Shown piece by piece: positions 13,001 to 22,537 of a stretch of 64,000 nucleotides of DNA (the first letter of the stretch is position 1; each line of letters opens with the position of its first letter). A program made the position numbers and the translations under genes. The notes below the pieces were generated by a model that saw only the letters and a list, made by a program, of their open reading frames with translations, searched no databases and was not told where the DNA came from. Origin of the DNA: Rachycentron canadum (Eukaryota; Chordata; Actinopteri; Carangiformes; Rachycentridae); assembly GCA_038496675.1 (NCBI GenBank), contig CM076671.1, positions 7,533,814-7,597,813 of the forward strand, given 5' to 3'.

Positions 13001-13549
13001 GTGTACGTGCAGATTCAAGCAAGTTAAAGTTTGTAGTTGTGTCGTTTTGCACTGAATAACACAGACTGGGAGTCTTTTCATTGCTTAGGAGAATTGCTGG
13101 TCTGCAGGTAAGTCAGTTCTTGGGTTTCATTCGTTTCCTCTCTTCTCAGGGGGGGGTCACGTGCGTATTGAGAATGTGAAGCTGGACTTTAAAGAAAAGG
13201 CCCAAGCCAAGGTCGGCTCCCTGGACAACACCAGCCACATTCCCGGAGGGGGAAACATTATGGTAAAAATATCTGCACACAAAGTCTCAGTCACTGCCAG
13301 GATCTGTAAAAACATCCCTGACTTAAACTCTTCCACCAGATTGAGAGCCACAAACTGACCTTCCGGGAATCAGCCAAGGCTCGCGTGGACCACGGCGCCG
13401 AAATCATCGTGACCCACTCCCCCGGGGTCGAAACAGGAGGCACTTCGCCTCGCCTGTCCTCCGCCGGCAGCATCAACCTCCTGGAGTCGCCACAGCTCTC
13501 CACGCTGGCCCAGGATGTGACCGCCGCCCTGGCCAAGCAGGGCTTATGA
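161..13549 (+). CDS. map2: MAP2 (microtubule-associated protein 2), 3' portion of the gene
   Basis: This is a dendritic microtubule-binding and stabilising protein of the MAP2/tau family. Proposed join: 161-358 (uncertain), 1533-4358, 4553-4750, 4953-5087, 5879-5934, 6238-6255, 6740-6925, 7087-7201, 7350-7406, 8260-8570, 11181-11273, 11793-11885, 12549-12630, 13150-13262, 13340-13549. Phases agree at every junction, giving about 1562 codons before the TGA at 13547. The start codon lies left of the window. MAP2 rather than MAP4 or tau is indicated by projection-domain blocks shared with mammalian MAP2 (MLDLAG, RRKSVPS, LGYCVF, SIMTEQ), by the C-terminal ending ALAKQGL, and by unc80 lying next downstream. 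The terminal repeat exons of 82 and 113 bp match the known tau/MAP2 exon sizes. All introns used are GT-AG. Alternative splicing of the small symmetric exons is likely. Residue comparisons are from memory, not alignment. Confidence 0.93.
359..1532 (+). other. map2 intron, AT-rich, no feature seen
   Basis: The stretch between the candidate exon at 161-358 and the large exon at 1533 is AT-rich single-copy-looking sequence. I see no exon, repeat family or RNA gene in it. The acceptor at 1531-1532 (actcacag) is preceded by only a modest pyrimidine tract. A second AG at 1513-1514 is in the same phase and could give a 6-codon longer exon. Confidence 0.5.
1533..4358 (+). CDS. map2: map2 large projection-domain exon
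   Basis: This 2826-bp exon encodes about 941 residues of the projection domain, the acidic, unstructured arm that keeps microtubules apart in dendrites and is specific to high-molecular-weight MAP2. Visible landmarks shared with mammalian MAP2, in order, are YFETS near 2110, LEQRSLSLN near 2275, SEMLDLAG near 2569, RRKSVPSD near 2638, LGYCVF near 2754 and DETTMDISI near 4297. A Ser/Thr-Pro-rich segment lies at about 3225-3290 (probable proline-directed kinase sites) and a Glu/Lys-rich stretch at 4060-4260. The donor is AAAAG|GTACTA, phase 1. It is shorter than the corresponding mammalian region, with the conserved islands separated by divergent filler. Confidence 0.93.
4553..4750 (+). CDS. 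map2: map2 exon following the projection domain
   Basis: Entering in phase 1 it completes a DDDKSIMTEQ block that matches mammalian MAP2 DDDRSIMTEQ. It continues through a basic Gly/Arg-rich segment to a REEMKKKK stretch equivalent to mammalian RDEVRRKK. The exon is 198 bp, phase 1 to 1. Its donor at 4751 is weak (AAAAAG|GTTTCA). If it is not used, the frame runs only 8 more codons to a TAG at 4774, which would truncate the protein before the tubulin-binding domain. Confidence 0.88.
4953..5087 (+). CDS. map2: map2 basic linker exon
   Basis: This 135-bp exon, phase 1 to 1, carries SRSPSRK, matching mammalian MAP2 AHSPSRK, and ends in RRKAT before ACAG|GTGAAC. It belongs to the basic region between the projection arm and the microtubule-binding domain. 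The acceptor reads CAGTAG, a tandem NAGNAG; using the upstream AG (exon start 4950) would add one Val without a stop because the exon is read in phase 1. Confidence 0.85.
5879..5934 (+). CDS. map2: map2 56-bp exon
   Basis: This short exon runs from cttcacag|CT to CACT|GTAAGT, entering in phase 1 and leaving in phase 0. It encodes 18 full codons after the junction (starting MESHQ, ending RERTT). By position it corresponds to the mammalian MAP2 segment containing SVFKQAKDK. Splice sites are strong. Confidence 0.78.
6238..6255 (+). CDS. map2: 18-nt map2 microexon candidate
   Basis: This is an 18-nt in-frame segment encoding SRQRKP. It is bounded by a pyrimidine-rich acceptor (ctgtttgcag-like, ending ttgcag) and a consensus GTGAGT donor. 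It is phase 0 to 0, so inclusion or skipping preserves the frame between the 56-bp exon and the 186-bp exon. A TGC lies right at the acceptor, as in SRRM4-dependent neuronal microexons. There is no transcript evidence here. Confidence 0.6.
6740..6925 (+). CDS. map2: map2 186-bp Pro/Ser/Arg-rich exon
   Basis: This is a 62-codon symmetric (phase 0 to 0) exon between ggtccag and GAGAAG|GTAAAG. It encodes a basic, Ser/Pro-rich sequence beginning SPTRAV and ending NKWAEK. Its codons are much more GC-rich than the flanking intron. I cannot match it to a specific mammalian MAP2 exon; it sits where alternatively spliced exons occur in the family. Confidence 0.7.
6999..7079 (+). repeat. (GT)n microsatellite, about 40 copies, abutting a splice acceptor
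   Basis: An uninterrupted GT dinucleotide tract of 81 bp ends 7 bp before the first base of the map2 exon at 7087. It occupies the place of the branch point and polypyrimidine tract. Confidence 0.97.
7087..7201 (+). CDS. map2: map2 exon with SPEKRSSLPRP block
   Basis: This 115-bp exon is phase 0 in and phase 1 out. It encodes RSPEKRSSLPRPAKS, the counterpart of mammalian MAP2 KSPEKRSSLPRPSSI, in the proline-rich region flanking the tubulin-binding repeats. The donor is ACCT|GTAAGA. The acceptor (gaattcag) follows directly on the long GT microsatellite. Confidence 0.92.
7350..7406 (+). CDS. map2: map2 57-bp exon
   Basis: This symmetric exon (phase 1 to 1) runs between ttctcaaag and GGCAG|GTAGAC. 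It encodes 18 codons beginning FRTDSR and ending PSMA after the shared junction codon. By position it corresponds to the region of mammalian MAP2 holding NSSISSSARRTTR. It could be skipped without a frame change. Confidence 0.75.
8260..8570 (+). CDS. map2: map2 proline-rich region and tubulin-binding repeat 1
   Basis: This 311-bp exon (phase 1 to 0) encodes the proline-rich activating region (SSAVTPGTPPSYS, RTPGS repeats, VAVIRTPPKSP) followed by QPLPDLKNVKSKIGS, the first microtubule-binding repeat, ending PKGGQ. The KIGS in repeat 1 is the conserved KXGS motif phosphorylated by MARK kinases. Similarity to mammalian MAP2 is near identity in the PLPDLKNVKSKIGST core. Confidence 0.97.
8571..11180 (+). 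other. map2 intron of 2.6 kb
   Basis: The longest map2 intron in the window separates repeat 1 from the second repeat exon. It contains a CT-rich stretch at about 9100-9430 and AT-rich remainder. Some GC-richer blocks (about 9480-9560 and 9940-10040) could be regulatory, but nothing in the sequence proves it. No exon or RNA gene is seen. Confidence 0.5.
11181..11273 (+). CDS. map2: map2 tubulin-binding repeat exon, R2 type
   Basis: A 93-bp, phase 0 to 0 exon encodes exactly one 31-residue repeat beginning VQILNEKLDF, with the KXGS motif KCGS and ending PKGGN. It resembles tau repeat 2 (SKCGSKDN). It is skippable without a frame change, as expected for the alternatively spliced extra repeat of MAP2d and 4-repeat tau. 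Confidence 0.95.
11793..11885 (+). CDS. map2: map2 second R2-type repeat exon
   Basis: A second 93-bp, phase 0 to 0 exon encodes another 31-residue repeat, beginning VMIPSVKLDF, with KCGSLDK and ending AGGGH. It lies 519 bp after the previous repeat exon and shares its length, phase and SKCGS core. This suggests an exon duplication within the repeat domain. The acceptor is cattcccag and the donor GTGAGC. With it, the gene can encode five repeats. Confidence 0.92.
12549..12630 (+). CDS. map2: map2 tubulin-binding repeat 3
   Basis: This 82-bp exon has the same length as tau exon 11. It encodes VQIQTKKIDLSHVTAKCGS and ends at HHRP in phase 1. It is nearly identical to mammalian MAP2 VQIVTKKIDLSHVTSKCGS. 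The KCGS motif is present. Confidence 0.97.
13150..13262 (+). CDS. map2: map2 tubulin-binding repeat 4
   Basis: This 113-bp exon has the same length as tau exon 12. It completes the PGGG of the previous repeat and encodes KLDFKEKAQAKVGSLDN, identical to mammalian MAP2 over this run. It then ends with PGGGNIM before GTAAAA. Its KXGS motif is KVGS. Confidence 0.97.
13340..13549 (+). CDS. map2: map2 C-terminal exon
   Basis: This exon of 69 codons plus TGA follows a 77-bp intron. It encodes the pseudo-repeat and tail: KLTFRESAKARVDHGAEII, then SINLLESPQL and the C-terminus VTAALAKQGL. That last block is the invariant MAP2/tau ending. Confidence 0.98.
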   Translation: MESHKLTFRESAKARVDHGAEIIVTHSPGVETGGTSPRLSSAGSINLLESPQLSTLAQDVTAALAKQGL

Positions 13550-14655
13550 GCCGGTTGCCTCCGCTTCGGATACCCTCAAAAAAAAAAAAAATTAAATAAA
13601 TCCACACCACTACTCCTCTTCCCATCAGTCTAATTCACTGATAAGCATCCAGTGTTCTCCCAACGTTCCTCACTGCAACATGACCCCCACACACTTGACC
13701 CCAGGTTCTACTGTTGTAGTTGATTGACTGTCTCGTCCATCGACAACCCTTCCACCCTTTCCCGTGGGATTTTAAAAACTGAATTCTAAGATTATCCTCC
13801 ATTCACCCCCCTAAAATGGACACGCCCAGTCAATCTTCACTTGTGTTTCATTCAGTTTTGTTCTCTCAAATATGGACTTTTCTGTTTTGTTTCCGATCAG
13901 CTGAATGCTAAGGTTCGACTGGAGGTGTTTGTCTAAGAAAAAGCGTTGATGGTTTTATGATTGTACAGTGATATTTTTAGCGTGGGAAGCATCACTACAT
14001 TCCACTTGCATGGGGGGGGATTGACTTGACTATGGCAAACTCATGCATAACGTCCATTCAGAATTTATATGGTACTGAATGCAAGATATTAGCTACTAGA
14101 TACTAGACAGTAGACTTAAAGATACATGTACGTGTCAGAGACATAACTTTCAGAAACATGGCGTGTAACTGTACTGCAAAAGAATGGTTGATGAGCATGT
14201 CTGCTAAAATGTGACATTTTAAGTCAAACGACATGAATTTTTTGTTCGTTCGTTGGTCGGATTTTAAACTTATGATTTTCCTGGTAAGTGCTGAATTGTT
14301 GGGAAAAAAAAAAAAAGTTGTGTTCTCTTGTTATGTTTTCTTTTTATATATATGTCACTGTAGTGGAAGTTGTTCCAGTTTTGTATGTTCCCCTGTGGCT
14401 GCACTGGCTTATTAGCACTTCAATGTTGATAACCATTGCAGTTATGTTGAGTCAAGTGCTAAAAGGCTAGCTTTCCAATAGATTTTTCTTTTTCTCTCTC
14501 TCTCTCTCTCTTTGTCTTCTGCAAACCAATGGGCTGCTTTTTTTTTTTTTTCTTTGGTTTTACATTAGCTCTGTGGTTTTATTAGGCTACAACAATGCTG
14601 TTATGCTGGCATGGCAAATGAACTATAAATAAATTAGATCTATTTGGAGCACTTT
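13550..14655 (+). other. map2: map2 3' UTR with candidate poly(A) signals
   Basis: Noncoding sequence follows the stop codon. AATAAA occurs at 13595-13600 (early) and at 14628-14633 (preceded by TATAAATAAA and followed within about 30 bases by GT-rich sequence). The second is my preferred cleavage signal. A CT microsatellite lies at about 14490-14515. The end is inferred. Confidence 0.55.
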
Positions 14656-14748
14656 TCAGTGCGAGTGTAAATGGCCAGGGTGTCTAAACTTCAAGGTCAG
14701 ATCCCAAAGAGGCCTCTCATGCTCCTGTGACCTTTTTCCTTTTTGCAG

Positions 14749-14884
14749 AGAGTGGATCGTGCAACGAATCTGAATGAGCAAAGGGCCCAAAGTTTGTTTA
14801 AAAGAAAAGTGGAAAGTGAAGCTTTATATGAAAACATTCCAGTTGAAAGAGCAGCTACTTGGCCTTTTAGTGCGATTGAACCAG
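14749..14884 (+). other. orphan exon-like ORF between map2 and unc80
   Basis: An open stretch of 45 codons is bounded by a good pyrimidine tract plus gcag acceptor (14747-14748) and an ACCAG|GTAATG donor, phase 0 to 1. The encoded sequence (beginning RVDRATN, containing ALYENIPVE) is not low-complexity, but I do not recognise it. It lies beyond the probable map2 poly(A) site. It could be an alternative terminal exon of map2, a 5' exon of a non-coding transcript, or chance. Confidence 0.25.
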
Positions 14885-16130
14885 GTAATGGAAGAAGTAA
14901 TGACGAAAACCCTCAACTGGCAGATGTTAGGATTCATTTTTTAAAAAAAAATAGTAAAAAAACAAAATACTAGCATTTTCTCTGCTCACCATTGTGAAAC
15001 ACCTCTGCCCCCTCCTTCCTCTTCCTCCTCTTCCTCTCCAATGTCAGCGACCCCTCCAGTGTTCTTCTGTGCTTCCTATATTCTTCCCTCCCTGCTCCCC
15101 CAGCCCCTCTTTGCCTGTGTAAGTGTATTTAAAAGAACATGTAGATGTGTGCACACTTTCCGATGTTTGAGATGTACTGATGAGAAATGCTCCTACAGGA
15201 TGACGACAACAGAAATAAAGAAAATAAAAACTGATTCACTCTAGTTTTTTTTTTTTTACATCAGTTCATCTACATCATGGATTTGTTTTTGGTCCAGTGT
15301 AGAAACAATGACAAGGATGGAGTCCAAAGGTAAACATGCAGCAACACTAACATACTGTATGAGTTATAGCAGTTATGTACTATTTTATGTCTAACCTTGG
15401 CTGTATCCAGTGGTTGAAAGTAACTTTTATAAACTATTATTCCACCTGTTTCACACATGAAGCTTAGTTTGTTTGTCGCAGCTACTATTCAGCAACAGTT
15501 GTCTGAAAAAAATAACCTGAATTAGATCCAGTGGAATATTTTTCTGCAGCTCTTTATTTCTACATTACAAAGATCACCACTGCACGTTTTACTCTGGCCC
15601 ATGTATCTGTATCAGAATAAGATTTAAATAGAAAACATGGTCAGTTCATAACATGATGCAGAACTACTTGGTGAATGTTTATGCATCATATTTTAGATAT
15701 AGAACAGTTGACTCCACATTGACTCCTATCAGTAATAACCCACATAGTAGGCCCAGTGTAACACTATGACAGGAGCGTTTTCTGCTAAATTAATGACTTT
15801 AATTTTTAACCCTTTGTAGTTAAGACCTCACTTGTGCAGGATGTATGTGCTTACACTCTATCTACAGCCATAATCAGTGAGAAAAACAATGTTTAATGAG
15901 TTTATTGAAGTGGTGGTGATACATTTATTTAAGAAAAGACAGGATGGAGCAGATTCTTTCATTGCCTATGTAGGTCAGCTGGGTTATGAAGCAACCTGTT
16001 GATGTTTAAATGGAGGAGGGGGGAGGTTGGAGGGGGGTGGGGAAGGTGAATTTGTAAATGCACCATCCGGGTGCAATTAAGCGTTTGCAGTGGTTTGCTG
16101 TGTTTTTTTTTTTTTTTTCTTTAATCTTTA
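14885..16130. other. intergenic region, nothing recognised
   Basis: AT-rich sequence between map2 and the unc80 promoter region. A tandem run of AATAAA-like motifs occurs near 15210-15230. No gene, RNA or repeat family is recognised. Confidence 0.5.
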
Positions 16131-16957
16131 TTTGCAGCTTCTCTGTGCCATTTCGCAGGACGACGCACGAGGGGGAGGCAGAGGAAACATGTGTCCCGGC
16201 CGCGCGCTGCGTCTTTAAGCTGCGCCGCCGACAAATTAGCACGACGATCAACTGTCGCTGTCCGGGGGAGGGAGGTGCTGAAATCAGAGCGTCTCCCCCA
16301 CCCACCCTCCACCCCTGCTCCCTCCTCTCCCTCTCTCCCTCTCTGCTTCTATCTCCAGTGCCGACCGATAGACACTTGCAGCCATTTTACGCAGGACGAA
16401 CCCAATCATGTCTTGAGGGGGGGAGGGAGGGTAGGGTGTGTGTGTGTGTGGGGGCTGTCTCTTATACANNNNNNNNNNNNNNNNNNNNNNNNNNNNNNNN
16501 NNNNNNNNNNNNNNNNNNNNNNNNNNNNNNNNNNNNNNNNNNNNNNNNNNNNNNNNNNNNNNNNNNNNNNNNNNNNNNNNNNNNNNNNNNNNNNNNNNNN
16601 NNNNNNNNNNNNNNNNNNNNNNNNNNNNNNNNNNNNNNNNNNNNNNNNNNNNNNNNNNNNNNNNNNNNNNNNNNNNNNNNNNNNNNNNNNNNNNNNNNNN
16701 NNNNNNNNNNNNNNNNNNNNNNNNNNNNNNNNNNNNNNNNNNNNNNNNNNNNNNNNNNNNNNNNNNNNNNNNNNNNNNNNNNNNNNNNNNNNNNNNNNNN
16801 NNNNNNNNNNNNNNNNNNNNNNNNNNNNNNNNNNNNNNNNNNNNNNNNNNGGGGGGGGGGGGGGCTCGCTGATCACCTGGGCAGAGCCAGCAGCCCGGTC
16901 CGGTGGTCGCGCACAGGCGGGCGGGCAGGGCAGGGCACACAGGCAGGTCCGGGCAAA
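16130..16957 (+). promoter_or_regulatory. unc80: probable unc80 promoter / 5' UTR region (contains gap)
   Basis: The sequence changes from AT-rich to CpG-rich at about 16140 (clustered CG dinucleotides at 16150-16270). It stays GC-rich up to the unc80 start codon, interrupted by the 382-bp gap. A CpG-island promoter is expected for a broadly neuronal gene. The transcription start cannot be placed because the gap covers much of the region. Confidence 0.5.
16469..16850. other. assembly gap (382 N)
   Basis: A run of N interrupts the GC-rich upstream region of unc80. The left flank ends in CTGTCTCTTATACA (16455-16468), the start of the Tn5/Nextera adapter. The right flank begins with 14 G (16851-16864). 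Confidence 0.99.
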
Positions 16958-17049
16958 ATGGTGAAGAGGAAAAGCTTGGACGAGAACGAGCCGGAGTGCG
17001 GGAAGGGGATACCGTTCCCCATCCAGACCTTCCTGTGGAGGCAAACCAG
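16958..17049 (+). CDS. unc80: unc80 exon 1 with start codon
   Basis: The ATG at 16958 sits in a good context (A at -3, G at +4). It opens MVKRKSLDENE and GIPFPIQTFLWRQT, matching the start of mammalian UNC80 (MVKRKSS, GIPLPIQTFLWRQT). It ends in phase 2 at ACCAG|GTTAGT. The start is chosen by homology; no earlier in-frame ATG matching the family is visible to the gap. Confidence 0.95.
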
Positions 17050-20000
17050 GTTAGTGTGTGCTTCAGTGGAAATTGATAACAGGTGTTTGCCAGTGCCGAA
17101 AATAATGAGGATCAAGGCTCTGACCAGCCGCTGTGGCAAAGTCGCAGCCTCTGATCTGGTTGTGATAGATGCGATTCATCCCGTGAATGGGAAACCATGT
17201 CAGTTCACTGCTTTCACTGAATGGTTTAAATGGAGGGAGGTGGGCTGCATGTTTTTGTGCAAGGTGTTCACTGTGAATGCAGGCGGATGCGGATTGTGTG
17301 ATGTCACACCTGTAATGCAAATGTACGTGGAAAGGTGGGCCAAACAGAGAGGATGGTGCATGGACGAGCTGCTGTAAAATGTCACATACAGTGTAATCTG
17401 TTGCTAAAATGTGATTTGACATTGGAGACTTGACAGTGCATCCTCCATTGTTCATTTTGTTTCAATCTCTTTTGAGCATGTCTCCCTTGTTTTGATATTT
17501 TTCCAGTGCATTTCTGCGTCCAAAGTTGGGAAAACAATATGAAGCCTCTTGTGTGGTAAGTCATTTCATAATGCCCTGTGCATGGTGATGGAAAATAATC
17601 ACTCCCTACCCTGTAATCTGTTTTTACCTTAATGCATCAGCAGATCAAATGGGCTCTTTATTTTGCATTTGGCAAATTAGTTTTTTAGCCCTTGCTTCCT
17701 CCTGTTACCCTGGAGCCAGACCTCTGGAAACTCATACCCGTAATGACACTTTTCCAGATCCCACTGGATCTAAACAGAGCTGCCTGTGTCTCTCCCACAG
17801 GCATTGCCTTGCTTGAGGCCATGTGGGACATTTAGATAGTCAAAGAAAAAGGCTTTAGTTCCTGACTGATGCCTCTTTTCTCCTTCTCCCTGGCTGCCTC
17901 CCCAGTCCTTCGAGCGGGTGCTGGTGGAGAATAAGCTCCATGGGCTGTCGCCGGCCCTGTCAGAGGCCATCCAGAGCATCTCCCGCTGGGAGCTCGTCCA
18001 GGCAGCCCTGCCTCATGTACTCCACTGCACCTCCATCCTGCTGTCTAACAGGAACAAGCTGGGTGAGGACACGCAGGACACACATTGCCACCGCTGAAGG
18101 CATTGGGTTGACAGCCTCATCCAGGTTATCCTCATTCAACAAAACACAGAACAGATGTTCTTTCAGTTACAGGGCAGATATAGAATAGCCTGACTTTACA
18201 GTTCTCAATTATGGGGAACAAAGAACAGAATATGTCTATTTAAATGATATGTGTTTTATTCAGTATCTAAATGCTCAAGAGCTATTTCAAGACTGACTGT
18301 CGAAAGCATTTTAATAGATATACAAGAGAAGAGAACTGATGGAAAAAAATGTTCCTTCTACTAGTATTATTGATAATTAACTATTAATCTACTGGTTATT
18401 TCTTGATCGATCCATTAAAAAAATAATGCAAAGTTGCTCGTTTTGTCTTATAAACAGTCAAAAAACGAAATCATAATCGGTTAAAGTGAAGAATCAGGGC
18501 TGACATTATGGTACAGATATATCCAGTAATTTGCTAAAACCATCCCACACAAACACTAGAGCTTCATGTTGCCCATTCATCACCTCACTAAGCAGCACGC
18601 AACATTAACCCTTGACCTCTGACCTCTGACAGGCCACCAGGACAAGCTGGGCGTGGCCGAGACCAAACTGCTCCACACCCTGCACTGGATGCTGCTCGAG
18701 GCCGCCCAGGAGTGCAACCACGAGCCGAGCCTGGGCCACGGCTGGTCCGGGGGCAGCAGCAGCAGCGCCTTCCTCCAGCCTGTGGGAAACCAGGGCTCGT
18801 CACCTGGGGCTCCTGGCTCTTGCTCTGGCTCAGCCCTTGGGGGGTCAGGGCCCCAGCACAGCGGCTCCCTGCTAGAGGAGGATGAGCATACTCGTACCAA
18901 GCTGTTCCACAAGAGCATGGCCACCGTGGAGCTGTTCGTGTTCCTTTTTGCACCGCTTATTCATCGAATAAAGGTCTGTTGCTTCTCAAATGTGAAAAAA
19001 AGTGTGCAACCGACTCTTATAAGAGAAGTTCACTAATATAAATTCTTACTGTGCACATTTAGTCTTTTTCATCATACAAAGAATTAATTTTTTTACGTGA
19101 TTTCACACTAGAAGCTCATATTGAACCCTCTAAAACACACATACTCAGGGTCACCCCATGGCTATTGATCTGTGTGTACAAACAGATACAAGAGTCGTGT
19201 TACAGCACTCCTGGGACCGCACTGTTTCCCAGCTGAACAATAAATGACTGTATCTTTTAAATGACCATATCATGACAACAGTACTCTTTGAAAGAACCCA
19301 GCTACACAGTAATATGCTTAGCAAGGATGTGCAGAACTGTTTCCTCTATTAATGAGATCCTAAATATAACATTTTAGGAGTCGGACCTGACCTTCCGATT
19401 GGCCAGCGGCTTGGTAATATGGCAACCAATGTGGGAGCACCGCCAGCCTGACATCCCTGCCTTTACCGCGCTCATCAAACCTGTGAGAAACATTGTCACA
19501 GGTGGGGGGAAAAAATGCATTATAAATCTCTTTTAATCGTTAATCTATTTTTATTTTCTCACAATTAACACATGTGATCTGCCTTGCCTGTCTCAACAGC
19601 TAAGAGGAACTCCCCAGTCAACAACCAGTGCAGCCCCTGTGGATCTGGCAACCCTGGTCCCATGGTTAGTAAGCGCATTTAGCTCAGATCTTTGTCAGAT
19701 TTTGCTTCCCATGTTGATTGGATGTGTTGAGGCAAGAGTCTAAGCTAACCCCCCCCCCCCCTTCAGTGTTCCCACCGGGGCTGGCTGCTAATATTCATTA
19801 GCACCAGCCATCCGGGAGCATTAGAGTGGTTAGCAACGGTCATGACATGAACCTCACTCCAAACTCAGAGCCTTTAATTATAGGAGCTGTGTGTCTCTGT
19901 GTGTCTTTCTCTGTTTATCTACCCGTATGCAGTATCTATCCTATCTCTCTCCCCCACAGGGCTTCCAGGTGGTTTGTGAAACTGCCCAATCAGAGTCCTC

Positions 20001-20712
20001 CTCCCCCACGGCTGGAGAGCAGAGTTGTCGTCGTGGTAACTCGGTCGAGAAAGGCGGCCCTTCCCAGCAACCCCCGACAGTTAAAGGCCCGTCCAAGAAA
20101 AAGTGAGCACTTGTCATGAATTTATTTTCAAGAAGCAATGAGATAGGAAGCACTTGATCATATGTGCTTCATTGATTTTTGATTTGGGAGCGATGTTGAA
20201 GCATCATGCTCATTCAGGCGTACGGTGAAGCACGAGGAGCTGGTGCTGTCATAAATAGTGTAAATGGAACAAGGCTCCTCCAGAGGGAAGCTGGAACACG
20301 ATAACCCAACGACACTTCATCCACATTTCACCTTCTTTCAAGCGTGTGCACAAATCTATGGTATATTTTGGTTGGAACAACAGGGGGATGTCTTACTGTA
20401 TTTGGATTTACCTCTCATGTAAAAGGGGAAAGGTAAAAAGTGCTGAATTGGTTCACAGGGCTTTATTGAGACTAGAATCAGATAAAGAAAACAGACAATA
20501 CAATACAATATTTAACCATGAAAAGTGGTATAAAAATAATAATTATAATAACTTTATTTACATAGCACCTTTAAAGACAGAGTTTAGAAAGTACTTTGAC
20601 ATAAATAAGAACAATATACTATATAGCAGATATGATACATACACACAATGAAAGGGTGATACTTAGGTGATGTAGAAACTACACTAAAACAATACAAATA
20701 TGAATGATTTTG

Positions 20713-20751
<39 letters not shown>

Positions 20752-21102
20752 CCAAGAAAAACTGCTGTAACATCAGCAGGTTTTCATCATAGCATCTTCA
20801 GCGTTTGAACTTATTCATCATTATTACAGCTTCATATGATCAATGCCACTTTCACAAATGAATTTGTATCCAAGAAAGCAGCTGTGGGTTGAGGCAGTGC
20901 AGCAGTGCAGCGATTTCTAAGTGACCCGCGCTGACACAGAGCTGGTGCCATCGTCTTGTTGATGGCTAAACATTTAGCCCTGCGGCACCGTCTGTCGAAC
21001 GCACTGCACAGCGCAGCTCGCTCCACTAGCTTGTGAAGAGCTAGCGTATATGAATAGCTCCTCCTTCCCCTGTGTAATGTGTTGCTCGAAGCTTTCCACC
21101 AT

Positions 21103-21163
<61 letters not shown>

Positions 21164-22494
21164 CAGAGCCTTGTCTTGCTTGAGCATTAGCAGACCCATC
21201 TGACATTTGCCCACATAACCAGGGTAATTATGCTGAAGTAATGTGCTACATGTCTAATGCTGGCAGCTTCCCTGGCCTGGCATGACATGGCCTGGCTCGA
21301 TTTTGGTCTGCCCACGGCAAGTCTGGCATTGTTTGACCTACCTGCCAGACTAAGCTCAAGCTGTCCTTGTTTTGGCACAAGCAGGGCAGGTTTGACCAGC
21401 TTGGTTGGCAGCAAATGATAATTGACTTTACAGTGAAGTTTTTCAAAGTCATGGCTGAAAGGCATCACATCCGAGTGTTTGTGGGCTTAAAGGTGAAAGC
21501 TTCAGATTTTAATCCCATTAAACACGATGAATATGATGCACTGCAGTCCTGGAAAACACCAAATGGGCTCTGCAGAGAAACCCACTTTCATTCACATTCA
21601 GCACGTCCTGTGTGGGAGTTCACTGTTTCTAAGGTCTGTCATCATCCTGAATCACCCAACCAGCGGGCTAAGATGTCGGAGAACGCGTACAGAGGTTGAT
21701 AAGCCGTCCATTGCTCATCCCGACTCGTTCTGGCAGCCAAACAAGTCACTCTGACGCTTTCTCTGATCCATCTGACAGCCTGCAAGTGACTGCAAATCAA
21801 AAATAAGCTTCAACATCCCCCTCCCCCAAGCTAGTTATATCCTCATACACTCAAACAGCAAAGGATTTTTAAGCAGTCACATGGTAATGCAGAAAGGGGG
21901 AGAATTATCCCTATTGTTTTGCTGCACACACCTAACAAAGACAGATTAATTGCTTTCTTTGTGTTGGTACTGGAAATGTTGAGCTGCTGTGTGGATGAAG
22001 TGAGAGGACTGTAAATTATATGTACAGCAAGAGAGAAGAAATTTATTTCATGCTTTTAAGTTGTTGGATTCGTGCTGTATGGATCCAGAATCGGGTGGAG
22101 CTGACTGTCTTGCCCACACCAGCAAATTTCAATCCAAGGGTCTAATCAAAATGTCCCCTGAATCCAGAGTCTTTTCTTTTCCTCTCTCAAGTCAAGAGGC
22201 CTTGTTCGGTTTAAAATTGTATCTGGTCCCTGTCGTGCACGCCCTTGTTTGCTGCACCGCCCTGATATTTCCACCATCGGCTCCTGTGATTAATGCAGCT
22301 TATTCATCGCCACTCAGAGCGCTGCTGATGCTGAGGCAGTTTCCATGGCAACCGCTGACTGCTGCATCTCCCTTACCGCATGGAGCCGGGGGCTGGGCCG
22401 CTGCCTCTCGCCGGCCCCGCTCGGCTGTCGTCACTGGGTCTCCATGGCGACGTGACACAACAGCAGTAGGCTGAGAGCACGCGCGTGTGCGTGC

Positions 22495-22537
<43 letters not shown>

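Noticed and set aside
13161..13358. 65-residue ORF continuing past repeat 4
   Set aside because: It is read-through of the 77-bp intron after 13262; the GTAAAA donor and the conserved last exon show splicing.
1533..13549. Assignment of the first gene to MAP4 or MAPT
   Set aside because: Projection-domain blocks, the tail NLLESPQL...ALAKQGL and linkage to unc80 fit MAP2; tau lacks the large projection exon in this form and MAP4 has a different C-terminus.
16058..17377. 439-residue open frame across the unc80 upstream gap
   Set aside because: Most of it is translated N; the frame does not match the UNC80 start except over exon 1, and it runs through the exon 1 donor.
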